64,000 bases of DNA from Bacteroidota bacterium (GTDB taxonomy: Bacteria > Bacteroidota > Bacteroidia > Chitinophagales > Chitinophagaceae), in the NCBI GenBank assembly GCA_023428755.1, contig JAEYWX010000005.1, positions 25,541-89,540 on the forward strand. The letters run 5' to 3'. Each line of letters begins with the position of its first letter. Within the stretch, counting starts at the first letter, position 1. Both the position numbers and the translations under genes were made by a program. The notes under the pieces are model-generated. The model was not told where the DNA came from. It made no database searches and saw nothing but the letters and a program-made list of their open reading frames with translations. Of the stretch, positions 53,753 through 62,853 are shown piece by piece.

Positions 53753-54166
53753 TTAGTAATTGCCTTGCTTTTTATCAATCGAACGACCAATTGCGTAACC
53801 TCCACCGGCACCCAGTACACCACCAACTAACACACCGGCTACACGATTCTTTTTACTTACCACACCACCAATTACAGCACCACCGGCACCACCAATTACG
53901 GCACCTTTTGTAGCATTGCTCCATTTCTTTTTAGCAGGAGCCGTATTGTTGTACACAACAGGCGCTGCTTCTTTCCGTTCAACATAGCGAACGGTAGTAG
54001 CGGCCTTCGTTTTTTTCATTTCCTGTTCTTCTTTCCATTCCTGGAAAGCCGCAAATTCAGCGGAGTCAACAGCAGACAATACCTGTGTTTGATCAGTTGT
54101 TTCAACTTTTGATTTGCAGGATACCATGATCACTGCGAGCGATAAAATTGTAAATACCTGTTTCAT
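53753..54166 (-). CDS. Glycine-zipper lipoprotein
   Basis: Start at the ATG at 54166 gives 137 aa: lipoprotein signal MKQVFTILSLAVIMVSCKSK (Cys17), a charged helix with EWKEEQEMKKTKAA, and a C-terminal glycine zipper (KGAVIGGAGGAVIGGVVSKK then GVLVGGVLGAGGGYAIGRSI). The zipper would form a hairpin of helices in a membrane, as in YMGG/SlyB-like proteins. The open frame further upstream is not coding. Probably outer-membrane anchored; specific role unknown. Confidence 0.8.
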   Translation of the reverse strand: MKQVFTILSLAVIMVSCKSKVETTDQTQVLSAVDSAEFAAFQEWKEEQEMKKTKAATTVRYVERKEAAPVVYNNTAPAKKKWSNATKGAVIGGAGGAVIGGVVSKKNRVAGVLVGGVLGAGGGYAIGRSIDKKQGNY

Positions 54167-54560
54167 AATTTCTGGCTTTTCAGGTTTTAAAATATTGTTT
54201 CGAACCATGCCAGGTACAGTAGAAAAAGTATGCCAGAAAAAAGTAAAATTGTTAATGAAAATATTCGATGATTGAAAAAGCAGTTGGTTTTCAATTGCAA
54301 TTCTGCAAACTTGTTTTAACAACTGGAGTGGAAATGATGCCGCTCTTAACAATTGCTTAAGATCGAATGTTGAATCAAATTTCTTGCAAGCAGTAGAAAC
54401 AGGAATGAAAAATGGCTTATAGATATATTGCAACAAACGATATGAATGCATTTGTTGGATTTTATATTCAGTAATGAAATTGAAACGGGAAGTACATAAA
54501 AATCCCGGCTACATCAGTTTTTCATGTTTGAAGAGCCGGGACGAATGATTTGATTACAAC
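54167..54560. other. Intergenic spacer
   Basis: No convincing gene in this 394-bp spacer between two minus-strand genes. It carries the terminator at 54504-54540 and AT-rich sequence that should include the promoter of the glycine-zipper gene. A frame open through part of it is an extension of that gene without a signal peptide. Confidence 0.5.
54504..54540 (-). terminator. Hairpin after the 54561 lipoprotein gene
   Basis: CCCGGCT and AGCCGGG form a 7-bp stem with a 23-nt loop. Read on the minus strand it is followed by ATTTTTATG and lies about 20 nt beyond the stop. Confidence 0.65.
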
Positions 54561-55325
54561 TTATTGTGCTGTTGTTAATGTGGCAGCAGGTGCATTGGTA
54601 GGTGGTGAAATATCAAATGGTTCAGACGATGATTGCGGAACCGGTGCATTGCTGAATAACTGCAATGTTCCGTTCGCTGTTTGTACTGCATTGCGAATGC
54701 GTACGGTTACTTTTGGTAGCGAGGAAGTAGAGCCATCTGTACGTTCAGTAACAGACAGTACATCAAACGCAACAATACCAAGATTAGCACCTTGTAAATT
54801 TCCATTCAAGGGCGAGTAATTAATGCTTACATCACCATCATACACAACGGCTATAACTGTTTTACCGATCAGCATAGTTAAACCTGTTCCACGCAGGGGA
54901 GTGATGTCTGGAATTTTATCAAGCAATACTTCTTTATCATCTTCACCGCCGCCCAGTTTTGGACCCGCCTGTAAAAGATTTCTTGCACCATTTGATGTTG
55001 GACCTGTGCTGATCCACGATGATGGAATTGTTTTAATAGCATACCAACCTTCATCACCTACCTGTCCGGTATAGAGATCAATTGTTTTTCCAACATTATC
55101 CTGGAAATAACGCAACTGCTGACGCAAACCTACTCTTGCCAATTGATCGTTTACATCGGTTGCTGAAAAATTATTTGGTTCATTGCCGTTATCGATACTT
55201 TCTTCATCAATTAAAAGAAAGACGGGGCTGCTGCCATCGCTGTTGTTACCGGGATTGTTTTGTCGTTCGCATGAAAGGGTGAAAAAGCACAGGCTTGCTG
55301 CCAATAGATAGCTGGTAGGTTTCAT
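54561..55325 (-). CDS. Lipoprotein of unknown function
   Basis: From the ATG at 55325 the product is 254 aa: lipoprotein signal MKPTSYLLAASLCFFTLSCE (Cys19), an Asn/Gly/Ser-rich linker, then a region of mixed structure (QLARVGLRQQLRYFQDNVGK, GDEGWYAIKTIPSSWISTGP, LTMLIGKTVIAVVYDGDVSI, NLGIVAFDVLSV). It ends in a Pro/Thr-rich tail (DISPPTNAPAATLTTA). No family is recognised, though the sequence suggests a surface lipoprotein common in Chitinophagaceae. A frame extending to 55370 is not needed. Confidence 0.72.
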   Translation of the reverse strand: MKPTSYLLAASLCFFTLSCERQNNPGNNSDGSSPVFLLIDEESIDNGNEPNNFSATDVNDQLARVGLRQQLRYFQDNVGKTIDLYTGQVGDEGWYAIKTIPSSWISTGPTSNGARNLLQAGPKLGGGEDDKEVLLDKIPDITPLRGTGLTMLIGKTVIAVVYDGDVSINYSPLNGNLQGANLGIVAFDVLSVTERTDGSTSSLPKVTVRIRNAVQTANGTLQLFSNAPVPQSSSEPFDISPPTNAPAATLTTAQ

Positions 55326-55486
55326 GATCGGTGGTTGATTTTTGAAGATGAAAATGTAACTGTTTTGCACTTGTTAACACAAAAATCAAACCAAAGAAAC
55401 CTGTGTTGTAACCTGCTGTAGTTTTTGTTTAGTTTTTTGCGAGCTTATTCCTGTTACAGCTTAACGGCAAATGTTAAAGTTGATTT

Positions 55487-56779
55487 TCAAACAGGAAACG
55501 AAACATCGAGAGTGCAACCGTTACCGGGTGATGAGGTAACATCCATATGTCCATTGTGCAGTTGGAGCCTGCTTTGGATGTTGCGGAAACCAAGACCACC
55601 CTTTATTTGTTTTTTGTCGAACCCTTTTCCATCGTCATGTATTACGATGTACACATGATGGTCTTTTGTTTTTAGTGTAATCGTAATCTGTTTGGCCTCG
55701 GCGTATTTCAAGATGTTATTTAATTGTTCCTGTACAATCCGGTAAATCATCAGCATCTGTTCATCTTTCAATTCATTTTCATGAAAATCATTGGACGTAA
55801 GTTGAATTGTAATAGTTTTCACCCGGATAATATCTGCAATCAGTTTTTCAATGGACTGTTGGAGACTCATCAATGAAAACTGCGGTGGTTTGATTGAGGC
55901 CGATAACATTCTGATTTCCTGTTGTGCTTCCGTTACGATCTGCTTTGCCTGGTGGATCATTGTAACATTTCTTTCCTGCTGCACCTGCGTATTACTTAAA
56001 TACAGGTTTACAACGGTGAGCAATTGCGATACGTTATCATGCAACTCCTCTGCCCAGCGATTCCGTTCGTTTTCCTGTGCTTTTATAATAGTGCTGGCCA
56101 GGTGTTGTTTATGACGTAGCTTTTGGTTAAAATAATCTGCCTGTAAATTCCGCAACTGGGAAATGTCCTGAATTTCTCCAATCATCCGGTGAACTTTTTT
56201 TGTTTCCGGATCACGTATTAAAAACAGACTGCTTAGTACAGTATAATAGATGCCATCTGTACCTAATAGTTTGAATTCAGTGGTCCATACTTCCTGGTTA
56301 CTGGTGCGGGCATTTGCATATTCTGCTTTTAGTCTTGGTAGTTCAGCTTTATGAATGCGTTTCAGAAACAAATCGGTAAAGTGTTCGATTTTGAATGATT
56401 GCCCCGGAATAAAGAATCGCATTTTCTCATTGATCATTGCAGTATTTGTTTCCAGATCATAATCTATCATTCCGCCACGAGCAGCTGCGTTCAAGGCTTC
56501 GAATTTTTTCTCCAATGAGTTTTGATTTTTATACAAACGACGTAAACGTAAATAAAGGCTATGACTAATGAGAAAAAGTACAAGGCCTGAGAAACAAACA
56601 AATGCAATTCCCTTTTGATTTTGAAGTTGCAGCAACAAGGCCGCATTACCATGTGCAATTTTTTCTGTGAGTGCATCGCTCCAGAGTATCCACGCTGTAC
56701 TGAGAATAACATAGATACCGGTAATGAATATGGCGGGACTGTATACCGACAGCTTCATATGGTTGGAGTAAGAGTGCAT
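55487..56779 (-). CDS. PAS-domain sensor histidine kinase (NarL-type)
   Basis: From the ATG at 56779 the product is 430 aa; a longer start at 56863 is possible but lies upstream of a good -7 box (56798). Two membrane helices (AIFITGIYVILSTAWILW and IAFVCFSGLVLFLISHSLYL) frame a short loop. A PAS/PAC domain (about residues 95-210) precedes the HisKA_3 helix with His247 in RWAEELHDNVSQLLTVVNLY. The ATPase domain is intact (IVQEQLNNILKYAEA, IHDDGKGFD, GLGFRNIQSRLQLHNG, SPGNGCTL). No response regulator is adjacent, so it is an orphan kinase. Confidence 0.9.
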   Translation of the reverse strand: MHSYSNHMKLSVYSPAIFITGIYVILSTAWILWSDALTEKIAHGNAALLLQLQNQKGIAFVCFSGLVLFLISHSLYLRLRRLYKNQNSLEKKFEALNAAARGGMIDYDLETNTAMINEKMRFFIPGQSFKIEHFTDLFLKRIHKAELPRLKAEYANARTSNQEVWTTEFKLLGTDGIYYTVLSSLFLIRDPETKKVHRMIGEIQDISQLRNLQADYFNQKLRHKQHLASTIIKAQENERNRWAEELHDNVSQLLTVVNLYLSNTQVQQERNVTMIHQAKQIVTEAQQEIRMLSASIKPPQFSLMSLQQSIEKLIADIIRVKTITIQLTSNDFHENELKDEQMLMIYRIVQEQLNNILKYAEAKQITITLKTKDHHVYIVIHDDGKGFDKKQIKGGLGFRNIQSRLQLHNGHMDVTSSPGNGCTLDVSFPV

Positions 56780-56797
56780 TGGGTTTTCAATTAACGT

Positions 56798-56805
56798 CAA
56801 AGTTA
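56798..56805 (-). promoter_or_regulatory. -7 box ahead of the PAS kinase gene
   Basis: TAACTTTG on the minus strand, an exact TAnnTTTG match, 18 nt upstream of the ATG at 56779; it supports that start over the longer one. Confidence 0.5.
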
Positions 56806-56963
56806 ATTTCAACGAAATGTTGGTATTATGAGTAATAATGGACCGTTTACTGACGATGGTCATATAATTGCCAGCAAGTTTTACAACTTACATGGCAACC
56901 ATTTGTGGTCAATAATTGTATTGTTTTCTGTTAATTTGTCTTTTAATCACTAAAGTGAAGCGT

Positions 56964-57368
56964 ATGAAGAAACTATCTATTCTGTTTGTTGCAATCATCT
57001 CAATTATTTCCTGCAGCCCGAAACTTGCGCCAGATCATAACTGGGATATGAAACGCTGGACCTTATATGAACTCAAAACAGTTCCTGTGCAATTAAGCGG
57101 TACAGAAAAGGATGCGAACCTGTTGTTTGTTCCTGCGCAACAGCAATTTAACGGAACAGGCGGCTGTAACCGGATTTCAGGCAGTTATGCCATCAGTAAG
57201 AAAGGGAAGATCAGTTTTTCAAATGTTGTATCTACAAAAATGATGTGCGGTGATCAGGCGTTTGAAGATCGTTTTCTTGAAGTGTTGAACGAAGTAGATG
57301 GCTATGCGATGGAAGGTACCAGTATGTTGTTGAAAAAAGGAAAAGAAGTGGTGATGCGGTTGCGATAA
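56964..57368 (+). CDS. META-domain lipoprotein (HslJ-like)
   Basis: Start at the ATG at 56964 gives 134 aa: lipoprotein signal MKKLSILFVAIISIISCSPK (Cys17) and one META domain, with RWTLYELKTVPVQLSG, FNGTGGCNRISGSYAIS and FSNVVSTKMMCGDQAFEDRF. The GGCN and MMC cysteines are the usual pair. META/HslJ proteins sit in the envelope and have been linked to novobiocin tolerance in E. coli; role here is unknown. It diverges from the PAS kinase and ends at a strong hairpin. Confidence 0.88.
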   Translation: MKKLSILFVAIISIISCSPKLAPDHNWDMKRWTLYELKTVPVQLSGTEKDANLLFVPAQQQFNGTGGCNRISGSYAISKKGKISFSNVVSTKMMCGDQAFEDRFLEVLNEVDGYAMEGTSMLLKKGKEVVMRLR

Positions 57369-57386
57369 ACCATCAAATTTCATGAT

Positions 57387-57419
57387 AAAAAAAGCATTCC
57401 GTTTTGGAATGCTTTTTTT
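57387..57419. terminator. Bidirectional terminator between convergent genes
   Basis: AAAAAAAGCATTCC-GTTTT-GGAATGCTTTTTTT: a 14-bp perfect stem, with A and T runs on both sides, 18 nt after the META stop and ahead of the M28 peptidase stop. Confidence 0.9.
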
Positions 57420-57443
57420 ATAGAAAGAATCAAATTGTTTCAA

Positions 57444-58988
57444 TTAATCTAAGCCACCTCTTCTGGTTGGTTTGGTTTGTGCAGGCCATTTGCCGGGTTC
57501 TCCTGTTCTTGGATTCACCGGCAACACAATGCGTTCACGTGAAGTTTTGTTTTCATCTTCACAAGCCATGTAAACGAGTATTGCTGTAAGGATGGCGTTG
57601 CTTTGCACATCATCAAACACAATTTTATCGTAGGTGTCACGGTTGGTATGCCAGGTGTAGGAACCATACGACCAACTGAGTGAGCTCAATGAAAATGCAG
57701 GCACACCTGCAGCAACAAACGATGCATAATCGGAACCACCACCGCCGGGATTTCCGGGAAAACGTGTTTCAATCTGCTGTCGAATATTGTTTGGCACTTT
57801 TGCCAGCCAGCGGCCTATATAATCGTAAGAATGTAAAAAGCCCTGTCCGGAAATATTGGCAACACGTCCGGTTCCATTATCCTGGTTAAACAATGCCTGG
57901 ATGTTTGGAATAATTTCCGGATGATCTTCTACAAATGCACGTGAACCATTCAATCCCTGTTCTTCACTTCCCCAATGACCAACAAGAATAGTACGCTTTG
58001 GATTGGGATATACTAATTTCAAAATCCGCATCGCTTCCATCATTACCAATGTACCTGTACCGTTATCGGTTGCACCGGTGCCACCATCCCATGAATCGAA
58101 GTGTGCAGACATCATCACATATTCATTGGGTTTTTCGCTTCCTTTTATTTCAGCAATTGTATTGTATGTTGGCACAACTCCATTTTCTTTTGAATCGGCA
58201 CGCACACTTATTTTGGGAGTGGTGCCTGCTTCGGTTAAGCGATACAGTAAGCCATAATCTTCCAATGCAAGATCGATGGTTGGAACTTTTTTTGTGTTGG
58301 CTCCAAAAATTTTGTTTACACCAAAGCCTGCACTCCAGTTGCTCATGATTACACCCACAGCTCCTGCATTTTCCAAGGCAGCAGGTAAGGTTCTTGCAGT
58401 GTAACCTGTTTTGCTGATGCGTTTGCTCCAGGCAGCAGAAATTTCTGCACGCTCTTTTTTCATTTTCTCAATGGATTCTTTGGTGCCAAACTCCTCCCAG
58501 TTATAATCCGGACGACCGGTTGGCTGCAACATCGAGATCAATACAAATTTCCCTTTTACAGTGGGTAACCATTTTTGAAAAGCAACTGAATCGGCGAGGT
58601 CAGGAATTAATACTACATCAGCGGTAACTGTCTTGCCACCTGTGTTGGGGCTCCATGCCAGTTGCATTCCTTCCAATGTTTTTACACGTGGGTGAATCAT
58701 GTCAACATGTGTAATGCCACGTTGCCAGCCACGCCACTCGCCCCATTTTTCATTGCGTGCCGTTACACCCCAGCTCATGTATTTGGCCACAGCCCAATCA
58801 TGTGCCTGTTGCATTTGCGGACTTCCCACCAAACGTGGACCAATGCCATCCATCAGTTCCTGTCCCAGTTTTTTTAATTGCGAATTTTCGGTAGCCTCTT
58901 TTACGATGCGGCTCACCATGTCAGCCTCTTTTTGCTGTGCAAAGCCAACGGAGCTGAGCAGCAGCAAAGTAAATAATAATCGGATCAT
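57444..58988 (-). CDS. Exported M28-family metallopeptidase
   Basis: From the ATG at 58988 the product is 514 aa with a signal peptide (MIRLLFTLLLLSSVGFAQQ); longer frames upstream run into the neighbouring gene. A PA-like insert (around 120-290) precedes the catalytic domain. Zinc ligands are visible as SAHFDSWDGGTGATDNGTGT (His, Asp, bridging Asp), EEQGLNGSRAFVEDH (general base plus Glu), and a distal segment GGSDYASFVAAGVPAF with the final histidine in WHTNRDTYDKI. It resembles plasma glutamate carboxypeptidase-like M28 enzymes and probably trims peptides outside the cytoplasm. The YpdA-like gene ends 103 nt upstream on the same strand. Confidence 0.92.
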   Translation of the reverse strand: MIRLLFTLLLLSSVGFAQQKEADMVSRIVKEATENSQLKKLGQELMDGIGPRLVGSPQMQQAHDWAVAKYMSWGVTARNEKWGEWRGWQRGITHVDMIHPRVKTLEGMQLAWSPNTGGKTVTADVVLIPDLADSVAFQKWLPTVKGKFVLISMLQPTGRPDYNWEEFGTKESIEKMKKERAEISAAWSKRISKTGYTARTLPAALENAGAVGVIMSNWSAGFGVNKIFGANTKKVPTIDLALEDYGLLYRLTEAGTTPKISVRADSKENGVVPTYNTIAEIKGSEKPNEYVMMSAHFDSWDGGTGATDNGTGTLVMMEAMRILKLVYPNPKRTILVGHWGSEEQGLNGSRAFVEDHPEIIPNIQALFNQDNGTGRVANISGQGFLHSYDYIGRWLAKVPNNIRQQIETRFPGNPGGGGSDYASFVAAGVPAFSLSSLSWSYGSYTWHTNRDTYDKIVFDDVQSNAILTAILVYMACEDENKTSRERIVLPVNPRTGEPGKWPAQTKPTRRGGLD

Positions 58989-59091
58989 GTTGATACAGTT
59001 GAAATTTAGTAATGAATAGCCCGAAAATAAGGAATGATTTTCGACAGCAACACCTGTCGGCTGATATTGTGATAAGTGGAAAGAACAGAGG

Positions 59092-60072
59092 TTAATCTGC
59101 CGCTCTTTTTTGCTGAATCGATTGCAGGATGTGTACGGCATGTTCCCGTGAGTTTTCAATGAACAGGCGTGATGTATTCATGCCGCCGCAAATAACACCT
59201 GCCAGATAAACACCGGGTACATTGGTTTCATGTGTTTCTTCATCGTATTCCGGTTTGCGCACTTCGTCGTTTGATAAATGAATACCGATCTTTTCTAAAA
59301 ATGATAAGTTGGGTTGATAACCGGTTGCTGCAATTACCCAATCGTTGGGAATGGTTTTAATGCCTTCGGGAGTTTGGATGATGACCTCGTTTTCTTTGAT
59401 TTCAACAATGCTTGATTCATAGTAAGCTTTGATGGAACCTTCTGCAATACGGTTCACCACATCGGGACGCACCCAAAACTTCACCCGTTCGCCCACTTCT
59501 TTTTCACGGATCACCATTGTTACATCGGCACCTTTGCGCCATGTTTCCAATGCTGCATCAACAGCCGAATTATTTGCACCTACCACCATCACTTTTTGAA
59601 ATGCGTAGAAGTGCGGGTCTTTATAGTAGTGTGTTACTTTGGGTAAGTCTTCGCCTTTTACATTGAGCAAATAGGGGATATCATAAAAGCCCGATGCAAT
59701 GATGATGTGATCGGCTGTATAGTTTTGTTTAGTTGTTTGCAGTGCAAATGTGTTTCCTGTGCGTTCAACAGTAGTTACTTCTTCAAACAAATTGATGTTG
59801 ATTTTGTAGGCAACCGTTACTCTGCGATAGTACTCTAATGCTTCTGCTCTTGTAGGTTTTGGATTAACAGATACAAACGGCACATCACCAATTTCCAATC
59901 GCTCAGAAGTGGAAAAGAAAGTCATGTTTGCAGGATAGTTGTAAAGGGAGTTTACCAAACATCCTTTCTCCAAAATAAGATAAGAGATTCCTGCTTTCTT
60001 CGCTTCGATACCACAAGCTAAACCAATGGGTCCGCCGCCAATAATGATGATGGGATAATGTGTTGTTTGCAT
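59092..60072 (-). CDS. ypdA: YpdA-like FAD/NAD(P)-dependent thiol-disulfide oxidoreductase
   Basis: From the ATG at 60072 the product is 326 aa. It has two dinucleotide folds: IIIIGGGPIGLACGIEAKKA for FAD at the N-terminus and VMVVGANNSAVDAALETWRK for NAD(P)H near residue 165, then NDWVIAATGYQPN and the FAD-tail GVYLAGVICGGMNTSRLFIE. There is no CxxC pair, so it belongs to the YpdA/Bdr group, which reduces bacillithiol disulfide in Firmicutes and Bacteroidota. A TATCTTTG box ends only 6 nt ahead of the ATG (60079-60086). Confidence 0.88.
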   Translation of the reverse strand: MQTTHYPIIIIGGGPIGLACGIEAKKAGISYLILEKGCLVNSLYNYPANMTFFSTSERLEIGDVPFVSVNPKPTRAEALEYYRRVTVAYKININLFEEVTTVERTGNTFALQTTKQNYTADHIIIASGFYDIPYLLNVKGEDLPKVTHYYKDPHFYAFQKVMVVGANNSAVDAALETWRKGADVTMVIREKEVGERVKFWVRPDVVNRIAEGSIKAYYESSIVEIKENEVIIQTPEGIKTIPNDWVIAATGYQPNLSFLEKIGIHLSNDEVRKPEYDEETHETNVPGVYLAGVICGGMNTSRLFIENSREHAVHILQSIQQKRAAD

Positions 60073-60078
60073 GATGGG

Positions 60079-60086
60079 CAAAGATA
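60079..60086 (-). promoter_or_regulatory. -7 box directly ahead of the ypdA start
   Basis: TATCTTTG on the minus strand, an exact TAnnTTTG match, followed by only six bases before the ATG. Transcription would begin at or beside the start codon, implying a leaderless or nearly leaderless mRNA. Confidence 0.5.
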
Positions 60087-60161
60087 GGGAGGGAAACAGC
60101 AGGGTTATTACACGCAGAGGAATAGAGATCGCAGAGTTTCACAAGAAATAAGCGGTGCCGA

Positions 60162-60216
60162 TAACCAGAAACCAGAAACCACAAACTAAAAACCACAAAC
60201 CATAAACCATAAACTA
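60162..60216. repeat. Degenerate short-word array (accagaaacc/accacaaac)
   Basis: Successive words accagaa, accagaaacc, acaaact, aaaaaccacaaacc, ataaaccataaact make a low-complexity run that borders the stop of the THUMP methyltransferase gene. Confidence 0.65.
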
Positions 60217-61380
60217 TTTCTCTCTTCTGCTTCCACTATACAATTCATACTCCAGCAAACGGCAATCAATGGTGCTGTTGTAAAATTCAATTCTGCGTTT
60301 TGCTTTCAGTCCGATCTTTTTTGCCAGCTCCATATTGCCGGTAAAGATGTAACCATAATAACCACCGCACTGCTGTTTCATAAAATCGCCGATGCGTGCA
60401 TACGTTTCCTGCAGCTCCTGAATATCACCTAAGCGTTCACCATATTCAGGATTGATCATCATAATGCCTTTTGCATCATGCGGTACTTCTGTTTTGGCAA
60501 AATCGCACACAGCAAAATCGATGAGCTTTTGTACACCTGCAGCAACTGCATTCTTCTTTGCATTCTCGATCGCATTCGGATTATAATCTGTTGCAATAAT
60601 TTTTAAACCGGGCACATCAATAATCTGTTCTTCCAGCAATGCATCTTCTTGTTGATACACCGTTTCATCATAACCCTGCACATGCATAAATGCATAATTG
60701 GTGCGGTACAAACCCGGTCGTCGGTTGGTAGCGATCAAGGCTGCTTCTATTGCCAATGTGCCCGAACCGCACATAGGATTAATAAACGGTGAAACACGAT
60801 CCCACACACTTGCATAAATGGTAGCTGAAGCCAAGCCTTCCAGCATGGGTGCAAGACCGGGAATTTTCCGGTAACCATGTCGTGCCAATGAATCGCCTGA
60901 TGTATCTACAAACACTTCTGCATCTTCATTTTTCCAGAACAGATGAATAACGGTGCCGGTTAACTCCGCACCTGTTGACGGACGTGTGCCTCGTTTCTCC
61001 CTGATGCGATCAACAATTGCATCCTTCACCCGCAGGTTCGCAAACATGCTGTTGTTGATGGTGGGATTGTTTACATTACTCGTTACCGAAAAATAACCGG
61101 GATCGGGTAAAATGTTTTCCCACTGAAAATTCTTTAAGGCATTGTAAATATCATCACCATCCTGTGCAGTAAACTGTTTTAAACTATACAATACCTGGCT
61201 GGCACAACGCAGGTTTAAATTAAGTTTGATACAATCGTTGATGGTTCCTTTCAGCTTTACACCGGTAACAAATGTTTCATCAATTACAAAGCCCAACGCT
61301 TTTACTTCTGCTTCCAGGTAGGGAGCAATGCGTTTGTGGCAAGTGATGATGATGGAGGAAGGAGCGGTAAACAAGTTCAT
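60214..61380 (-). CDS. THUMP-domain class I RNA methyltransferase (RlmL-like)
   Basis: From the ATG at 61380 the product is 388 aa; the frame further upstream is the repeat array. N-terminal ferredoxin-like and THUMP domains (residues 1-160, including CHKRIAPYLEAEVKALGF and SVTSNVNNPTINNSMFANLR) are followed by a Rossmann methyltransferase fold: FINPMCGSGTLAIEAALIAT, IIATDYNPNAIENAKKN and the catalytic MINPEYGERLG (NPPY in many relatives). This is the arrangement of the RlmL (23S m2G2445) half of RlmKL. It probably modifies 23S rRNA guanosine. It lies behind the helicase on the same strand. Confidence 0.9.
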   Translation of the reverse strand: MNLFTAPSSIIITCHKRIAPYLEAEVKALGFVIDETFVTGVKLKGTINDCIKLNLNLRCASQVLYSLKQFTAQDGDDIYNALKNFQWENILPDPGYFSVTSNVNNPTINNSMFANLRVKDAIVDRIREKRGTRPSTGAELTGTVIHLFWKNEDAEVFVDTSGDSLARHGYRKIPGLAPMLEGLASATIYASVWDRVSPFINPMCGSGTLAIEAALIATNRRPGLYRTNYAFMHVQGYDETVYQQEDALLEEQIIDVPGLKIIATDYNPNAIENAKKNAVAAGVQKLIDFAVCDFAKTEVPHDAKGIMMINPEYGERLGDIQELQETYARIGDFMKQQCGGYYGYIFTGNMELAKKIGLKAKRRIEFYNSTIDCRLLEYELYSGSRREK

Positions 61381-61392
61381 GGTTGTATTATT

Positions 61393-61516
61393 AAGGAACA
61401 AGTAAGAACAAGGCACAAGGAACAAGAGGAAGGAACAAGATTCAAGGCGCAAGGTACAAGGAGTTCCAGCTTCAGTGCTTGTGCCTTGCTTTTTCTTGAG
61501 CCTTGTGCCTTGTGCC
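61393..61516. repeat. Degenerate aaggcacaagg array with inverted arm
   Basis: Left part: repeated aaggaacaag, aaggcacaagg, aaggcgcaaggtacaagg (61393-61462). Right part: the complementary words cttgtgccttg and ccttgtgccttgtgcc (61478-61516). The two sides can pair over a long imperfect stem. It fills the spacer between the DEAD helicase and the methyltransferase. Confidence 0.75.
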
Positions 61517-61524
61517 ATGTCGCT

Positions 61525-62853
61525 TTATTTTGCGACAGCAATTTTCACTTTCTTCCCTTTTATCTTTTCGTCTTTAATAAGGTTGAGTGTGTGGTTGGCT
61601 TTTATTTTCTTTACAGCAACGAATGCAAAAAAATCTTTCACTTCAATCAAACCAATGTCTTCTTTTTTCAAATCTCCTTTGTTGCTGAGGAAACCAACAA
61701 TATCAATTTTATTCACCTTATCTTTTTTGCCCGCAGCAATAAACAAGGTTGTCCATTTTGGTTTCTCCGGTATCTCTGCTTTTTCAGGCAAAGTAATTTC
61801 TGCTGCATCGGCAGGAATATAGTCCGGCATTTTTTCATCGGGTCCAAGGATTACAATGGCAGTACCGCTTGCTTCCATACGTGCAGTACGTCCGTTGCGG
61901 TGTGTAAACGCATCTTCGGTATGCGGTAAATGATAATGAATGATGTAACGGATGTTGGCAATATCCAATCCACGTGCAGCAAGATCAGTTGTTACCAATA
62001 CATTCGATGTGCCGTTGCGGAATTTGCACAACGCTGCATCACGGTCACGCTGCTCCATGGCACCGTGATAAAACACATTCACAATATCACGCTCTTTCAA
62101 CAATGCACTCGTACGTTCCACTGCTTCACGATGATTGCAGAACACAATGGTGGAACGGTTGCCGATCATGCAGATCAAACGGAACAGTGTTTCAATTTTA
62201 TCTTTCTCGTCACTATGTACCGTTTGGATGGCCAAACCAATATCGTTCTCTTCTTTGCTGCCGAGAAAATCGATGGTAACCGGTTGCTGCAACCCAACAA
62301 ACGAAGGGATCTCTTCCATTTGCGTGGCCGATGTAAGGATACGTTGTTCGATGTTGGGTAATGAACCGATGATGAACGACATCTCTTCCTGGAAACCAAG
62401 TTCGAGTGATTTGTCAAACTCATCGAGCACCAGAGTGGTAATGGTGGAGGTGTTGATATTTTCCCTGCGGATATGGTCGGCGAGGCGACCGGGCGTACCA
62501 ATGAGCAGCGCAGGTGCCTGTTTCAGATTGTTCTCTTCAATTTCCCGTTTATGTCCGCCATAGCAGCAGGTAACTTTTAAATTGAGTTGTAAACTTTTAA
62601 ACACCGTTTCGATCTGCAGTGCCAGCTCACGTGAAGGCACAATGATGATGGATGTTGTTTGCGTGGGTTGTTGTTTCAATCCTTCCACCAGTGGCAGTAA
62701 AAAGGCCAGTGTTTTGCCACTACCCGTGGCCGATAGTACAATCAGGTCGTTGTGTTTGGATGTGGCTTCCCATGCCGCTTCCTGCATGGGGTTAAGCGCT
62801 TTGATATTGAGATTGGCGAGTACTTCTGTAAGCCAGCCGGGTTGTTGTTGCAT
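61525..62853 (-). CDS. DEAD-box RNA helicase with DbpA-type C-terminal domain
   Basis: From the ATG at 62853 the product is 442 aa. Helicase motifs: Q-motif LNPMQEAAW, I ATGSGKT near residue 43, Ia VPSRELALQ, Ib GTPGRLADH, II LDEFDKSLE (DEFD replaces DEAD), III TSATQM, V TTDLAARGLDIANIRYIIHY and VI HRNGRTARM. The last 75 residues (WTTLFIAAGKKDKVNKIDIV, LIEVKDFFAFVAV) form a DbpA RNA-binding domain, which recognises 23S rRNA hairpin 92. It probably assists large-subunit assembly, fitting its RNA methyltransferase neighbour. TACCTTCG, close to a -7 box, lies 5 nt ahead of the start. Confidence 0.9.
   Translation of the reverse strand: MQQQPGWLTEVLANLNIKALNPMQEAAWEATSKHNDLIVLSATGSGKTLAFLLPLVEGLKQQPTQTTSIIIVPSRELALQIETVFKSLQLNLKVTCCYGGHKREIEENNLKQAPALLIGTPGRLADHIRRENINTSTITTLVLDEFDKSLELGFQEEMSFIIGSLPNIEQRILTSATQMEEIPSFVGLQQPVTIDFLGSKEENDIGLAIQTVHSDEKDKIETLFRLICMIGNRSTIVFCNHREAVERTSALLKERDIVNVFYHGAMEQRDRDAALCKFRNGTSNVLVTTDLAARGLDIANIRYIIHYHLPHTEDAFTHRNGRTARMEASGTAIVILGPDEKMPDYIPADAAEITLPEKAEIPEKPKWTTLFIAAGKKDKVNKIDIVGFLSNKGDLKKEDIGLIEVKDFFAFVAVKKIKANHTLNLIKDEKIKGKKVKIAVAK

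Noticed and set aside
61393..61516. Repeat array as a CRISPR
   Set aside because: Words are short, degenerate and without spacers of uniform length, and no cas genes are present.
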